Assembly (NCBI GenBank): GCA_034435375.1
Contig: DAOTXR010000029.1
Coordinates: forward strand, 1-19,483
Direction of reading: 5' to 3'
DNA length: 19,483 nt
Source: DAOTXR01 sp034435375
GTDB taxonomy: Bacteria > Chloroflexota > Anaerolineae > Aggregatilineales > UBA3940
Both the position numbers and the translations under genes were made by a program. The notes beneath the pieces are model-generated. The model worked only from the letters and a program-made list of their open reading frames with translations. It had not been told where the DNA came from and searched no databases. Shown here piece after piece: positions 1 to 7,008 of this stretch (position 1 is the stretch's first letter; every line of letters begins with the position of its first letter).

Positions 1-43
1 CCACTCCTTGCTGACTGTGTCCACCCAGTGATATAGTTTTCTC

Positions 44-103
44 AGGTTCATCTGTTCTCTCTTTCTGCTCTTTGACCAGACAGAAAGTATCCCAGATGAA
101 CCT
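44..103. repeat. Nested inverted repeat (hairpin)
   Basis: An outer perfect 11-bp stem, AGGTTCATCTG (44-54) and CAGATGAACCT (93-103), encloses an inner 7-bp stem, CTTTCTG (61-67) and CAGAAAG (81-87). On the plus strand it is followed by CCCTTTTTCT, so it could end transcription entering from the left. It may also be one of the intergenic palindromes common in this window. No gene was found in 1-242. Confidence 0.6.
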
Positions 104-123
104 CCCTTTTTCTACTGTCGCCC

Positions 124-202
124 CCTCAGCCACAGCGTGGAGAGGGGGCACACCGAGCGTCAGCGAGGTCGGGGGTGAGGCTGATCCCAGAGCCTCACCC
201 CC
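124..202. repeat. CTCACCCCC-family palindromic repeat, copy A
   Basis: Positions 124-182 match 8266-8324 at 55 of 59 bases without gaps. The element ends in a tight hairpin: GGGGGTGAGGCT (171-182), an 8-base loop, and AGCCTCACCCCC (191-202). It lies just downstream of the stop of the minus-strand membrane protein, so it could act as its transcription end, although no U-tract follows. Related copies lie at 1945-2017 and 8223-8324, and a partial one near 17663. Confidence 0.7.
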
Positions 203-242
203 CATTGTGCATGCTCTCCCCAGGGTTGGCCTGCGTGCCTGC

Positions 243-1625
243 TTACTCTGCTTCGTCCTCCTTGCCCGGCGATGCCCTGGGCACAGGAATGGTGTCGGCG
301 CTATCTGAGTCCCGTCGCGCCGCTTTGGGCTGGGTTGGGAGCGTGTCTGGGCTGTCGGCGGGCGGCGCTGGCGGCTGATGCGGGGTCGTCTCGGCGCTGG
401 GCGGGGTGGGCGAGGGCAGCGTATCCCGCGCGGGGGCGGTCTGCGCCCCAGGCCGTGGCGCGCGGGGCATCCCGCCGACCAGATCAAGGACTTCCTCTTC
501 TTCCTCCTCTTCTTCTGCCTCAGCGGCTCGAATCTTCTCTTTGGTCGTCGCGCCAAAGGCGATCACCACGCCGCCCAGGACGACGGTGCCAAGCGCCATC
601 ATCGTGATGGGAATGAAAATCTCAGCGGCCAGCCGCAGCGCTGCCGAGGTCGCTTCTTGCAGTACCTCAGGCGTCACTGACGTGGTGAACAGCCACACCA
701 GCAGTCGGGTGATCATCCAACGGTAGGTCAGGCTGAAAGGCAGGGTCAGCAACGCGCCCAGCACCAGCGGCACGCCGATCCAGTAGCTGGCCTGCTTGCG
801 CGAGCGCGGCACATACAACACGATCAACAGGACCAGGATGAGAGGCGCGGCCAGCGATCCGCGCAGCAGCAGCCGCATGAAGATCAGAGTGTTCTTGACC
901 TGCCGGGGCGTCACGTTCTCCAGCAGCACGGCCTCGTCCTCTTGCAACCGCCGCACGATAGGGAAGCTATCGGGGAGGTTCTGGACGACCTCTTGAAGCG
1001 AGTCCTGGTAGTCGTTGAACTGATCCTCCTGCCAGGGGTCGGGGAAGCGACACAGATTGTACAGCACCTGGGTGCCCGCCGGGGCGCTGGCCAGCCGGTC
1101 GCGGAAGTCGCTGATCTGAGCCTGGGAACAGGGCGGCAGCGCCTGGTAGGCCACGATCACCGCGTTCTTGCCGTGGTCCGAGGCGACTCGCGCCTTGAAC
1201 TCCGCCAGGTCGAGCACAATGTCGGGCAGGTCGGACCGGGTGTCGAGCCAGGCGTAGGTGCCGTCCACGGCTGACCCCACCCAGCTCACTACGAACTCGT
1301 CGGGCAGAATCTCGGCGCGGATGGCGCGCCAATCCTCGCGATCCAGAAAGGCGATCAGTTGGACGATGTCTGGCTCGTCCTCGTTGGGGCGGGCCAGGCC
1401 GGTTTCGACACGCCACTTGGCCCGCCATTCCGAAAACCACGTCAGGCCCGTCGTCACCAGGTCGGACTCGGCGATCACGTCGCCGAAGACTCGCTTCACC
1501 AACGTCGCATTGAAGACCACCCGGCCTACATTGAACGTGAAGTAGGTGATGGGCACCATCAGGACCAAGATCACGGCTAGGATGAGGACGAAAACCTTGC
1601 GGCAGCCGCTCAGATTGCGTTCCAT
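243..1625 (-). CDS. Multi-pass membrane protein with large external loop and acidic/proline-rich tail
   Basis: The family is not recognised. The 460-residue protein has a first membrane helix at about 11-31, then about 220 mostly polar residues (32-250) predicted outside the membrane. That region contains two cysteines (about C166 and C192) that could pair. Three further hydrophobic stretches follow at about 253-272, 282-300 and 335-358. The tail from about 362 is low-complexity: a run of eight glutamates near 371-378, then a Pro/Ser/Thr/Ala-rich stretch to the end, predicted cytoplasmic. The ATG at 1625 has an AAAGGTG ribosome site a few bases upstream. It appears to be monocistronic, because a MITE-like palindrome separates it from the M42 gene upstream. 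The helix count is by eye, and no catalytic motif is visible. Confidence 0.7.
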   Translation of the reverse strand: MERNLSGCRKVFVLILAVILVLMVPITYFTFNVGRVVFNATLVKRVFGDVIAESDLVTTGLTWFSEWRAKWRVETGLARPNEDEPDIVQLIAFLDREDWRAIRAEILPDEFVVSWVGSAVDGTYAWLDTRSDLPDIVLDLAEFKARVASDHGKNAVIVAYQALPPCSQAQISDFRDRLASAPAGTQVLYNLCRFPDPWQEDQFNDYQDSLQEVVQNLPDSFPIVRRLQEDEAVLLENVTPRQVKNTLIFMRLLLRGSLAAPLILVLLIVLYVPRSRKQASYWIGVPLVLGALLTLPFSLTYRWMITRLLVWLFTTSVTPEVLQEATSAALRLAAEIFIPITMMALGTVVLGGVVIAFGATTKEKIRAAEAEEEEEEEEVLDLVGGMPRAPRPGAQTAPARDTLPSPTPPSAETTPHQPPAPPADSPDTLPTQPKAARRDSDSADTIPVPRASPGKEDEAE

Positions 1626-1647
1626 AGGTTCACCTTTGAGATCGGCG

Positions 1648-1797
1648 CCCTGATTGCTAGTGAGTGGATCGGGCCAGCTTCACACCTCGCCCCCTCCCTG
1701 ACGGCGTTCGGGTTTGCCCCTTTCTGCCAGCGGAGGGGGACCAGGGGGGCGAGGTTGAGGGCGAACGCGCCAGCCGTTTCAACACTAGCAATCAGGG
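1648..1797. repeat. 150-bp MITE-like element with 15-bp terminal inverted repeats
   Basis: Perfect 15-bp ends, CCCTGATTGCTAGTG (1648-1662) and CACTAGCAATCAGGG (1783-1797), flank a second inverted pair, CCTCGCCCCC (1685-1694) and GGGGGCGAGG (1745-1754). No transposase is encoded. The element starts 22 bp upstream of the start codon of the minus-strand membrane protein, so it could carry or disturb that gene's promoter. A 102-aa reading frame through it on the minus strand has no protein-like character. The remaining gap, 1798-2074, holds only the repeat at 1930-2017. Confidence 0.7.
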
Positions 1798-1929
1798 TCT
1801 CAGTACGTTGCGCGTTTGGGGAAAATGATAGAGGAAAATGACAAAATGGGAAAGCAGAGGCAGCGCTCAACAAGGCGGTCATGGCATTGACGGGCCAGGC
1901 GGTTTTAGCCCTCTGCATCTGCTGGGGGC

Positions 1930-2017
1930 GTCTCAGGCGGGGGCAGCCTCACCCCGCCCGATCTGCGGTTGGCCTTCCCCCTCTCCATGCAATGGCGGTT
2001 CGACAGGGGGTGAGGCT
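1930..2017. repeat. CTCACCCCC-family palindromic repeat, copy C
   Basis: AGCCTCACCCC (1945-1955) and GGGGGTGAGGCT (2006-2017) are inverted ends of about 73 bp. The left flank, GTCTCAGGCGGGGGC at 1930-1944, also occurs with few changes at 17663-17677. The copy lies just past the stop of the first M42 gene (minus strand), a position suited to transcript termination or stabilisation. Confidence 0.6.
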
Positions 2018-2074
2018 GTCGGCGAGCCGATGCGGCGCTTGCTCTGATGTCGCTGCGTCTGCCCTGGGCGTCGC

Positions 2075-3067
2075 TCACACCTTGACTGGCGCTGCGAGGA
2101 TCGCCACGAGCAGCTTCACGGCGTTCTGCACATCGTTGAAATCCACCGTCTCGCTGGTGGTGTGGATGTAACGACAGGGGATGCTCAGGCAGCCCGACCG
2201 CACCCCGGCGCGGACCAGTTGCATGGCCGCGGCGTCGGTCGATCCTCGCTCCAACACCTCGCGCTGGTAAGGAATGCGGGCCTTTTTCGCGGTGCGCTCC
2301 ATCAGCGCCACCACCTCCGGCGAGGCCAGCATCCCGCTGTCCTTGACCTTGATGGCCGGGCCTTTGCCCAGCGCGACCTCCATCTTGAGGCCCTTGGGCG
2401 TATCGCCGGTGCGGGTCACGTCCACCGCAATCGCCAGGTCGGGATCGACGGCGTAGGCCGCCGTTCTGGCCCCGCGCAGCCCGACCTCCTCCTGCACGCT
2501 GAAGACGAAAGCCACGTCGTTGGGCGTCGACTCGAGCTGGCGCATCACCTCGATCTGGATGGCGCACGCGATGCGGTCATCCATGCTCTTGGCGATCAGC
2601 CGGTCGCCGCGCACGGCCATCTCGCGGTGCAGGCCGGCGGCATCGCCCACCCGGATGCCATGCTGCTTGCCGCCGTCGCTGACGTCGATGAACATTTGCT
2701 CCAGCTTGGGGGCTGCCGTCGGCTCGACGCCGGAGTCGACGCCGATGGTGCCGAGGGTGCCGTCGGCAAAGCGGACGCGCTGCCCGTGCAGCGTGTTCAG
2801 AAAGATGCCGCCGATGCCCGTAAAGCGCAGGAAACCGTTCTCATCGACATGCGTGACCATCACGCCGATCTCGTCCATGTGGGCTGAGAGCATGACACGC
2901 GGAGCGCCCTCCCTGCCGCTGCGCTTCCAGGCGATGACGCTGCCCATGGCATCCACACTCACATCGTCGGCCAGCCCGGCGATCTCACCCAGGATGAGGG
3001 CGCGAATCTGATCTTCGTGGCCGCTGGGGCCATAGGATTCCACCAGTTTGCGTATGGTTTCGATCAT
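2075..3067 (-). CDS. M42 family metallo-aminopeptidase (paralogue 1)
   Basis: Predicted cytosolic dizinc/dicobalt exopeptidase that removes N-terminal residues from peptides; M42 enzymes commonly form large dodecameric (TET-type) shells. The 330-residue length is normal. Metal and catalytic residues are visible: H63 and D65 in AHMDEIG, D163/D164 in MDDR, the E193-E194 pair in VQEEVGLRG, D216 in AVDVT, and H302 in CRYIH. The ATG at 3067 has a CTGGAG ribosome site. It lies downstream of a second M42 gene, with a 143-bp gap containing a hairpin (3140-3163), so the two may be co-transcribed. Substrate preference (glutamyl, leucyl or lysyl) cannot be read from the sequence. Some homologues are annotated as endoglucanases, a historical misannotation. 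Confidence 0.95.
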   Translation of the reverse strand: MIETIRKLVESYGPSGHEDQIRALILGEIAGLADDVSVDAMGSVIAWKRSGREGAPRVMLSAHMDEIGVMVTHVDENGFLRFTGIGGIFLNTLHGQRVRFADGTLGTIGVDSGVEPTAAPKLEQMFIDVSDGGKQHGIRVGDAAGLHREMAVRGDRLIAKSMDDRIACAIQIEVMRQLESTPNDVAFVFSVQEEVGLRGARTAAYAVDPDLAIAVDVTRTGDTPKGLKMEVALGKGPAIKVKDSGMLASPEVVALMERTAKKARIPYQREVLERGSTDAAAMQLVRAGVRSGCLSIPCRYIHTTSETVDFNDVQNAVKLLVAILAAPVKV

Positions 3068-3139
3068 GGAATGCTCCAGTCAAATGATTTCTGATGAGGG
3101 CATGCGGCACACGATCCGCGCCTCGATCTGCCCGTTCGG

Positions 3140-3163
3140 GCGTCAGCATTCCAGCGCTGACGC
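3140..3163. repeat. Hairpin between two M42 genes
   Basis: GCGTCAGC (3140-3147) pairs with GCTGACGC (3156-3163), with an 8-base loop. It sits in the 143-bp gap between the stop of M42 paralogue 2 and the start of paralogue 1. It lacks a U-tract, so an mRNA-stability or attenuation role is as likely as termination. Confidence 0.5.
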
Positions 3164-3210
3164 TGGCGGGTTGGAGTACATCGTCACTGTAAACCCTGCC
3201 GGGCAGCAGC

Positions 3211-4248
3211 TCACCGCTCCAGCACCCTGCGATCCAGCCGCTCCAGCGCGCCGCGCAGCAGCCGGATCGCGTCCCGGTAATCCTTCTTGCTCAGGATCGC
3301 CGCCGGGCTGTGAATGTAACGGCACGGCACCGAAACAGCCGCCGCCGGGATGCCGCTCAGCGAAGTGACAATCGCCCCGCCATCGGTCCCGCCGATGTTG
3401 GGCTGCTTGAACTGATAGGGGATGCCCAGCGCCTCGGCGGTCTCCATCAGGTGGCGGTTGAGGCGGGCGTCGTAGATCACCGAGCGGTCCATGGTGCTCA
3501 GCGCCGGGCCTTTGCCCACCTCGGTGGTCGGCGACTCGTCCTCCTCTTTGGGCAGGTCGTCGGCGATGGTGCCTTCCAGCACGAAAGCCAGGTCGGGATG
3601 GGTGCGCTGCGCGGCCACTCGCGCTCCGCGCAGACCCACTTCCTCCTGCACCACGAACGCGCCCACCACATCGAAGGGCAGGCGCTCGCCCCGAAGCACG
3701 TGGACCAGCACCGCGCATCCCACCCGGTCGTCGAAGGCCCTGCCGCGCAGCGTCGGGCCGAGGTCGAGGAAGGGCGTGTCAAAGGCGATGCGAGTGCCGA
3801 GCGGCGCTTTGCTCTGGGCGGCGTCTTTGCTGGTCACGCCGATGTCCACCCGCAGCGAGTCGAGCGATACCACCCTGTTGCGCTCGCCCTCGGAAAGCAG
3901 GTGGACCGGCCTGCCGCCTATCGCGCCGGGGAGCCTTTTCGGCCCCACCAGCACCCGCATGCCAGGCAGAATGCGGTCGTCCAGCCCACCGACGGCCTTG
4001 ACCTTGAGCATCCCGTCGCTGGTGTAGCCGCTGACCATCAGCCCCACCTCGTCCATGTGGGCGTCGATCAGGACGGTCAGTTGGGACCGGCCACGGCCTG
4101 CGCCCTTTTTGAAGGCCAGCAGGTTGCCGATGGTGTCGGTGTGGACCTCATCAACGTGCGATTCGATCAGCGCCAGGATGGCGCGGCGCACTTCTTGCTC
4201 GTCGCCGCTCACGCCAATAGCTTCAGAAAGCTGTCTCAAGATTCTCAT
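3211..4248 (-). CDS. M42 family metallo-aminopeptidase (paralogue 2)
   Basis: Second of three M42 peptidases, 345 residues, predicted cytosolic. Conserved positions are H64 and D66 (AHMDEVG), D173/D174 (FDDR), E202-E203 (VQEEVGLRG), E225 in VLEGT and H313 (CRYIH). The ligand at the fourth position is Glu here and Asp in the other two copies; both occur in the family, so activity is expected. The ATG at 4248 has an AAGGA ribosome site about six bases upstream. A charged insertion around 229-243 (rich in Asp/Glu) is specific to this copy and may alter the substrate entrance. It is followed by a hairpin and then paralogue 1, in the same direction. Confidence 0.95.
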   Translation of the reverse strand: MRILRQLSEAIGVSGDEQEVRRAILALIESHVDEVHTDTIGNLLAFKKGAGRGRSQLTVLIDAHMDEVGLMVSGYTSDGMLKVKAVGGLDDRILPGMRVLVGPKRLPGAIGGRPVHLLSEGERNRVVSLDSLRVDIGVTSKDAAQSKAPLGTRIAFDTPFLDLGPTLRGRAFDDRVGCAVLVHVLRGERLPFDVVGAFVVQEEVGLRGARVAAQRTHPDLAFVLEGTIADDLPKEEDESPTTEVGKGPALSTMDRSVIYDARLNRHLMETAEALGIPYQFKQPNIGGTDGGAIVTSLSGIPAAAVSVPCRYIHSPAAILSKKDYRDAIRLLRGALERLDRRVLER

Positions 4249-4356
4249 GGTGATCCTTGCTCATACTGGCGCGGCCATCCGGCGGTTCGCTGCTGCAACA
4301 GCCTTGGGTGGCCCCGCACGAATCATCATCTGGCCGTCGGACGCTTCGGCGCGATG

Positions 4357-4399
4357 AAGTGTTTCTCTGAAAGTCTGTGGAAAACACTTTCAGAGAAAC
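4357..4399. repeat. Hairpin with an alternative overlapping stem
   Basis: GTTTCTCTGAAAG (4361-4373) pairs perfectly with CTTTCAGAGAAAC (4387-4399) around a 13-base loop. An overlapping 8-bp alternative, AAGTGTTT (4357-4364) with AAACACTT (4382-4389), excludes the first stem. It lies between the 68-aa membrane gene and M42 paralogue 2, five bases from a second hairpin (4404-4443), all on a transcript read leftwards. Confidence 0.6.
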
Positions 4400-4403
4400 C
4401 TCA

Positions 4404-4443
4404 GGTCTTGCGAAAAGCAATTCGAAGTCCTTTTCGCAAGACC
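4404..4443. repeat. REP-like hairpin, copy 1 (terminator-like)
   Basis: A 14-bp perfect stem, GGTCTTGCGAAAAG (4404-4417) with CTTTTCGCAAGACC (4430-4443), encloses a 12-base loop containing ATTCGAAGT. It begins one base past the TAA stop of the 68-aa gene (minus strand), so it probably marks that transcript's 3' end. A related copy with the same stem and loop lengths is at 19411-19448 (30 of 38 positions identical). Confidence 0.7.
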
Positions 4444-4444
4444 C

Positions 4445-4651
4445 TTAACCCTTCTTCGAACTGTGTGGGCCTGCTGCGCCAAAGCCGGGGATCAGCGCCA
4501 GCCCGATCAGGATCAACACCGCCCCCAGCGTGGCCAGCGGAACGCTCACGTCGCGGTACAGGTCCGACACGATCACGCCTGCCGTGGCGAGGATCGCCGA
4601 CAGGACCAGGCGAACGATCAGCGAGGCGTAGAGTTTCTTAAAGATGCCCAT
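4445..4651 (-). CDS. Small two-helix membrane protein, 68 aa
   Basis: No family recognised. Two hydrophobic stretches (about 9-29 and 36-56) are joined by a short polar turn with D30 and R33, and both ends are basic (GIFKK at the N-terminus, SSKKG at the C-terminus). This suggests a hairpin with both termini in the cytoplasm. I chose the internal ATG at 4651 over the longer frame from 4693 because a GAGAGAGGGA ribosome site lies just upstream, and the extra residues in the longer version are hydrophilic and unlike a signal. It follows an M42 gene by 80 bp and ends right at a strong hairpin. Confidence 0.6.
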   Translation of the reverse strand: MGIFKKLYASLIVRLVLSAILATAGVIVSDLYRDVSVPLATLGAVLILIGLALIPGFGAAGPHSSKKG

Positions 4652-4731
4652 TGACCTGTCCCTCTCTCGCCCGGCGCAGGGCGGGCGCGGCATGTGCCCC
4701 GGCCCCGCGCCGATCCTCTATCCCCATTCGG

Positions 4732-5793
4732 TCACTCCTCGGCATCCAGCGATAGCTTGTCGAGCGTCGTGTCGTCCAGGTCAACGATCAACTCGACGAC
4801 CAGCCGCGCGACCCGCTCGATGTCCTTCAGCGCCACGATTTCGACTGGCATGTGCATGTTGCGCAGCGGGATGCCCAGGATGGCGCATGGCACCCCATCG
4901 CGGCTGACCTGGATCGCCCAGGCCTCGGTGCCGCTCGACCGGGGAGCAGTTTCCGGGTGCACCTTGATCTCGATCTGCTCGGCCTTCTGGCGCACCAGGT
5001 CGAACAGCCTGGGGTGTGCATTGGGGCCGAGGACGAGCGATGGCCCTTCGCCCAGCTTGAAGCCCTCGTCCTCGCTGACGCCGTTGCCGACGCCGTAGGT
5101 CACATCGATCACGATGGCGATGTCGGGCTGGGTGCGCCAGGCGACCGTCTGCCCGCCGCCCAGCGTTTCCTCCTCCTGCACGGTGGCGGCCACCAGCACA
5201 TCCCAGCGATGGGTGCGGCCCTGCAAGGCGTGGAGAATCCGGGTGAGGGCGGCGCACGAAGCGCGGTTGTCGAGCGCCTTAGCGCACAACAGGCCATCGC
5301 CAAGTGCTCCTGCCTCCGGCGCAAACGTCACCGGGTCGCCGATCTTGACCAGCCGGGCCAGTTGGCGGGCTGGCAGCCCGGTGTCGATCACCAGGTCTTC
5401 CATCTCTGGGTACTTGCTGCGCTGATCGGGGGGCAAGACGTGCGGCGGGCGGCTGCCGATCAGCCCCGGCAGGGGCCGCTCGCCGTGGACAACCACCGGC
5501 TGGCTGAGCAGCACCCGCCGGTCGATGCCCCCCACGGCGGTGACGCGCAGGAAGCTGCCCTCGATGCGGGTGACCATCAGCCCGATCTCATCCATGTGGG
5601 CGGTGACAAGCACACGATGGCGCGGCTCCGGGCCGCTGCCGCGCCGGGTGGCGATCAGCGTGCCCAGGCTATCGACGGTGAAGTCATCGGCCAGGCCCTC
5701 CCACGCGGCGCGCATCACCTCGCGCACGGGCGCTTCGTAGCCGGAGAGGCCGGGGGCTTTGCACAGCTCGATCAGGTGTCTTTCGAGGTCCAT
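4732..5793 (-). CDS. M42 family metallo-aminopeptidase (paralogue 3, divergent)
   Basis: Third M42 peptidase, 353 residues. Ligands are present: H66 and D68 (AHMDEIG), D175 in LDNR, E207-E208 in VQEEET, D230 in VIDVT and H314. It departs from the other two where they have VGLRG after the Glu pair (here ETLGGG), and the C-terminal signature CRYIH is replaced by LRNMHMP. It is therefore the most divergent copy and may have different specificity. The ATG at 5793 has an AAAGGA ribosome site. The C-terminus extends past the family core with an acidic tail. Its upstream region (about 5930-5945) has two TATAAC-like motifs on the minus strand that could be -10 elements, but no convincing -35 was found. 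Confidence 0.93.
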   Translation of the reverse strand: MDLERHLIELCKAPGLSGYEAPVREVMRAAWEGLADDFTVDSLGTLIATRRGSGPEPRHRVLVTAHMDEIGLMVTRIEGSFLRVTAVGGIDRRVLLSQPVVVHGERPLPGLIGSRPPHVLPPDQRSKYPEMEDLVIDTGLPARQLARLVKIGDPVTFAPEAGALGDGLLCAKALDNRASCAALTRILHALQGRTHRWDVLVAATVQEEETLGGGQTVAWRTQPDIAIVIDVTYGVGNGVSEDEGFKLGEGPSLVLGPNAHPRLFDLVRQKAEQIEIKVHPETAPRSSGTEAWAIQVSRDGVPCAILGIPLRNMHMPVEIVALKDIERVARLVVELIVDLDDTTLDKLSLDAEE

Positions 5794-5962
5794 GGATCAG
5801 TCCTTTGGTCAGGTTGCGGCAATCATCGAGCCGCTCGTGCATCCGTTCCGGCGGCAGGCCCCAGGGACCCGCCAGAGCTGCTCCCACCATGCTTGAGACT
5901 CTGGGCTAGACTGCCCCGGCCCATTGTTATACCCCACTGTTATAAATGCGCCCACCCGGCTC

Positions 5963-6832
5963 CTACGGATTAACCGTTATGGTCACGGTGGCCGTATCGG
6001 TGCCGCCTTTGCCATCTGAGATGGTATAGGTGAACGAGTCCGTCCCGGTAAAGCCCGCCGCTGGGGTGTAGGTGCAGGTTGCGGCGCAGACGACGGTGCC
6101 GCCGTTGGCCGTGGGCGAGCTGGCCCCCGTGATGGTCAGCGGGTCGCTGTTGGGATCGGAGTCGTTGGCCAGCACATCGACCACCACTGCCGTATCGACC
6201 GTGGTGACGGCGGCGTCATCGACGGCCACTGGCGGCTGGTTAGCTGCGGCGGTGGCCGTGGCGTTGGCATTGGCCGTGGCCGTGGCGTTGACGTTGGCGG
6301 TGGCCGTGGCCTGGGCGTTGGCCGTGGCCGTGGCCTGAGCATTGGCGGTGGCCGTGGCCTGGGCGTTGGCGGTGGCCGTGGCCTGGGCATTGGCCGTGGC
6401 TGTGGCCTGGGCGCGCAGTGTGGGCGCAACCGCAGTGGCTGTCAGGCTGTTTGCGCCCTGAGTGAGCAGCGCGTTGATCGTCGCCGTGGCGTTCAGGTCG
6501 GGCGTGTGGGTGGCCGTAGGAGTTAGCGTCGGGGTCGGAGTCGGCGTGCGCGTGGGGGGGTAATACTGGGTGGGGGTGGGTGGCAGCGTGACGGTCGGCC
6601 CGCCGGGCGTGATGGTGGGCGTGACAGTGGGCGTGTGGGTGGCCGTGGGGGTGATGGTGGCCGTAGCGGTGAGGGTCGGCGTGGCGGTGGGTTCAGGCGG
6701 CTCCTGTCCGCTGAAGGTGACCAGTAGCACGATGGCGCAGAAGTAACATGGCAGCGTGGCGATGATGATGCCAATCAGGATGCGGTAGGTGCGGCGACGG
6801 CGTTCCAGTATAACTCGCTGTCTTTGGCTCAT
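5963..6832 (-). CDS. N-anchored surface protein with Ala/Thr repeats and C-terminal Ig/cadherin-like (Big_9) domain
   Basis: 289-residue predicted surface protein. A basic N-terminus is followed by one membrane helix (about 18-40) with no cleavage site, so the rest should be outside. Residues 45-115 are a Thr/Pro stalk (TPTPT, TATHTP). Residues 141-196 are seven 8-residue units: five exact AQATATAN copies, then VNATATAN and ANATATAA. The last about 90 residues (NQPPVAVDDA, VLANDSD, GFTGTDSFTYTISDG) match the Ig/cadherin-like fold of the Big_9/tandem-95 type, with two cysteines in CAATC. The ATG at 6832 follows a GAGG motif; a TTG two codons upstream is possible. The architecture suggests a cell-surface adhesin or stalk. 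No cell-wall sorting motif is seen. Confidence 0.85.
   Translation of the reverse strand: MSQRQRVILERRRRTYRILIGIIIATLPCYFCAIVLLVTFSGQEPPEPTATPTLTATATITPTATHTPTVTPTITPGGPTVTLPPTPTQYYPPTRTPTPTPTLTPTATHTPDLNATATINALLTQGANSLTATAVAPTLRAQATATANAQATATANAQATATANAQATATANAQATATANVNATATANANATATAAANQPPVAVDDAAVTTVDTAVVVDVLANDSDPNSDPLTITGASSPTANGGTVVCAATCTYTPAAGFTGTDSFTYTISDGKGGTDTATVTITVNP
6245..6412 (-). repeat. Seven 24-bp coding tandem repeats
   Basis: Seven tandem 24-bp units encode AQATATAN and variants inside the surface-protein gene. The five copies at the 6412 side are identical in protein but differ at a few third positions, so the array is not freshly amplified. Arrays of this kind can change copy number by slippage, which would vary stalk length without breaking the frame. 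Confidence 0.9.
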
Positions 6833-6995
6833 GCGCAATCATCCTCAGGTGGTGGCAGGTGCAGCCTGTGTGGCACGCTGGGGGTCAGTCTAGCATGGGG
6901 TGGGAGATGTGTCAAAGATCGAAGAGGGCGAGGCTGGGACATATCCACGATGGCGCCCCTTGCATCTGTTCCGAACATGAGCGAAACTCCTTCAC

Positions 6996-7001
6996 AGGAG
7001 G
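6996..7001 (+). promoter_or_regulatory. Ribosome binding site that fixes the methyltransferase start
   Basis: AGGAGG lies seven bases before the ATG at 7009. The open frame continues upstream to 6859, but that extension has no ribosome site and encodes residues unlike the family N-terminus. Confidence 0.85.
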
Positions 7002-7008
7002 CGTTCCC

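Noticed and set aside
1610..1918. 102-aa minus-strand open frame
   Set aside because: Spans the MITE-like element and overlaps the downstream gene's start; no ribosome site or motif.
3310..4641. 443-aa plus-strand open frame
   Set aside because: It runs antisense through M42 paralogue 2 and the 68-aa gene, has a His/Gln/Arg-rich composition typical of a complementary-strand frame, and has no domain.
4651..4693. Longer N-terminus for the 68-aa membrane protein
   Set aside because: The added residues are polar and charged, and the ribosome site lies between the two candidate starts, favouring the inner ATG.
4852..5973. 373-aa plus-strand open frame
   Set aside because: Antisense to M42 paralogue 3, which has every catalytic residue; the frame has no recognisable motif.
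6245..6412. Repeat array considered as CRISPR
   Set aside because: Units are contiguous 24-bp coding repeats without spacers, in frame inside a surface protein.
6245..6774. Plus-strand Val/Ala-rich frame and the minus-strand Pro/Arg-rich frames across the repeat array
   Set aside because: Simple by-products of the repeat in other frames; the Thr/Ala frame has a membrane anchor and a recognisable C-terminal domain.
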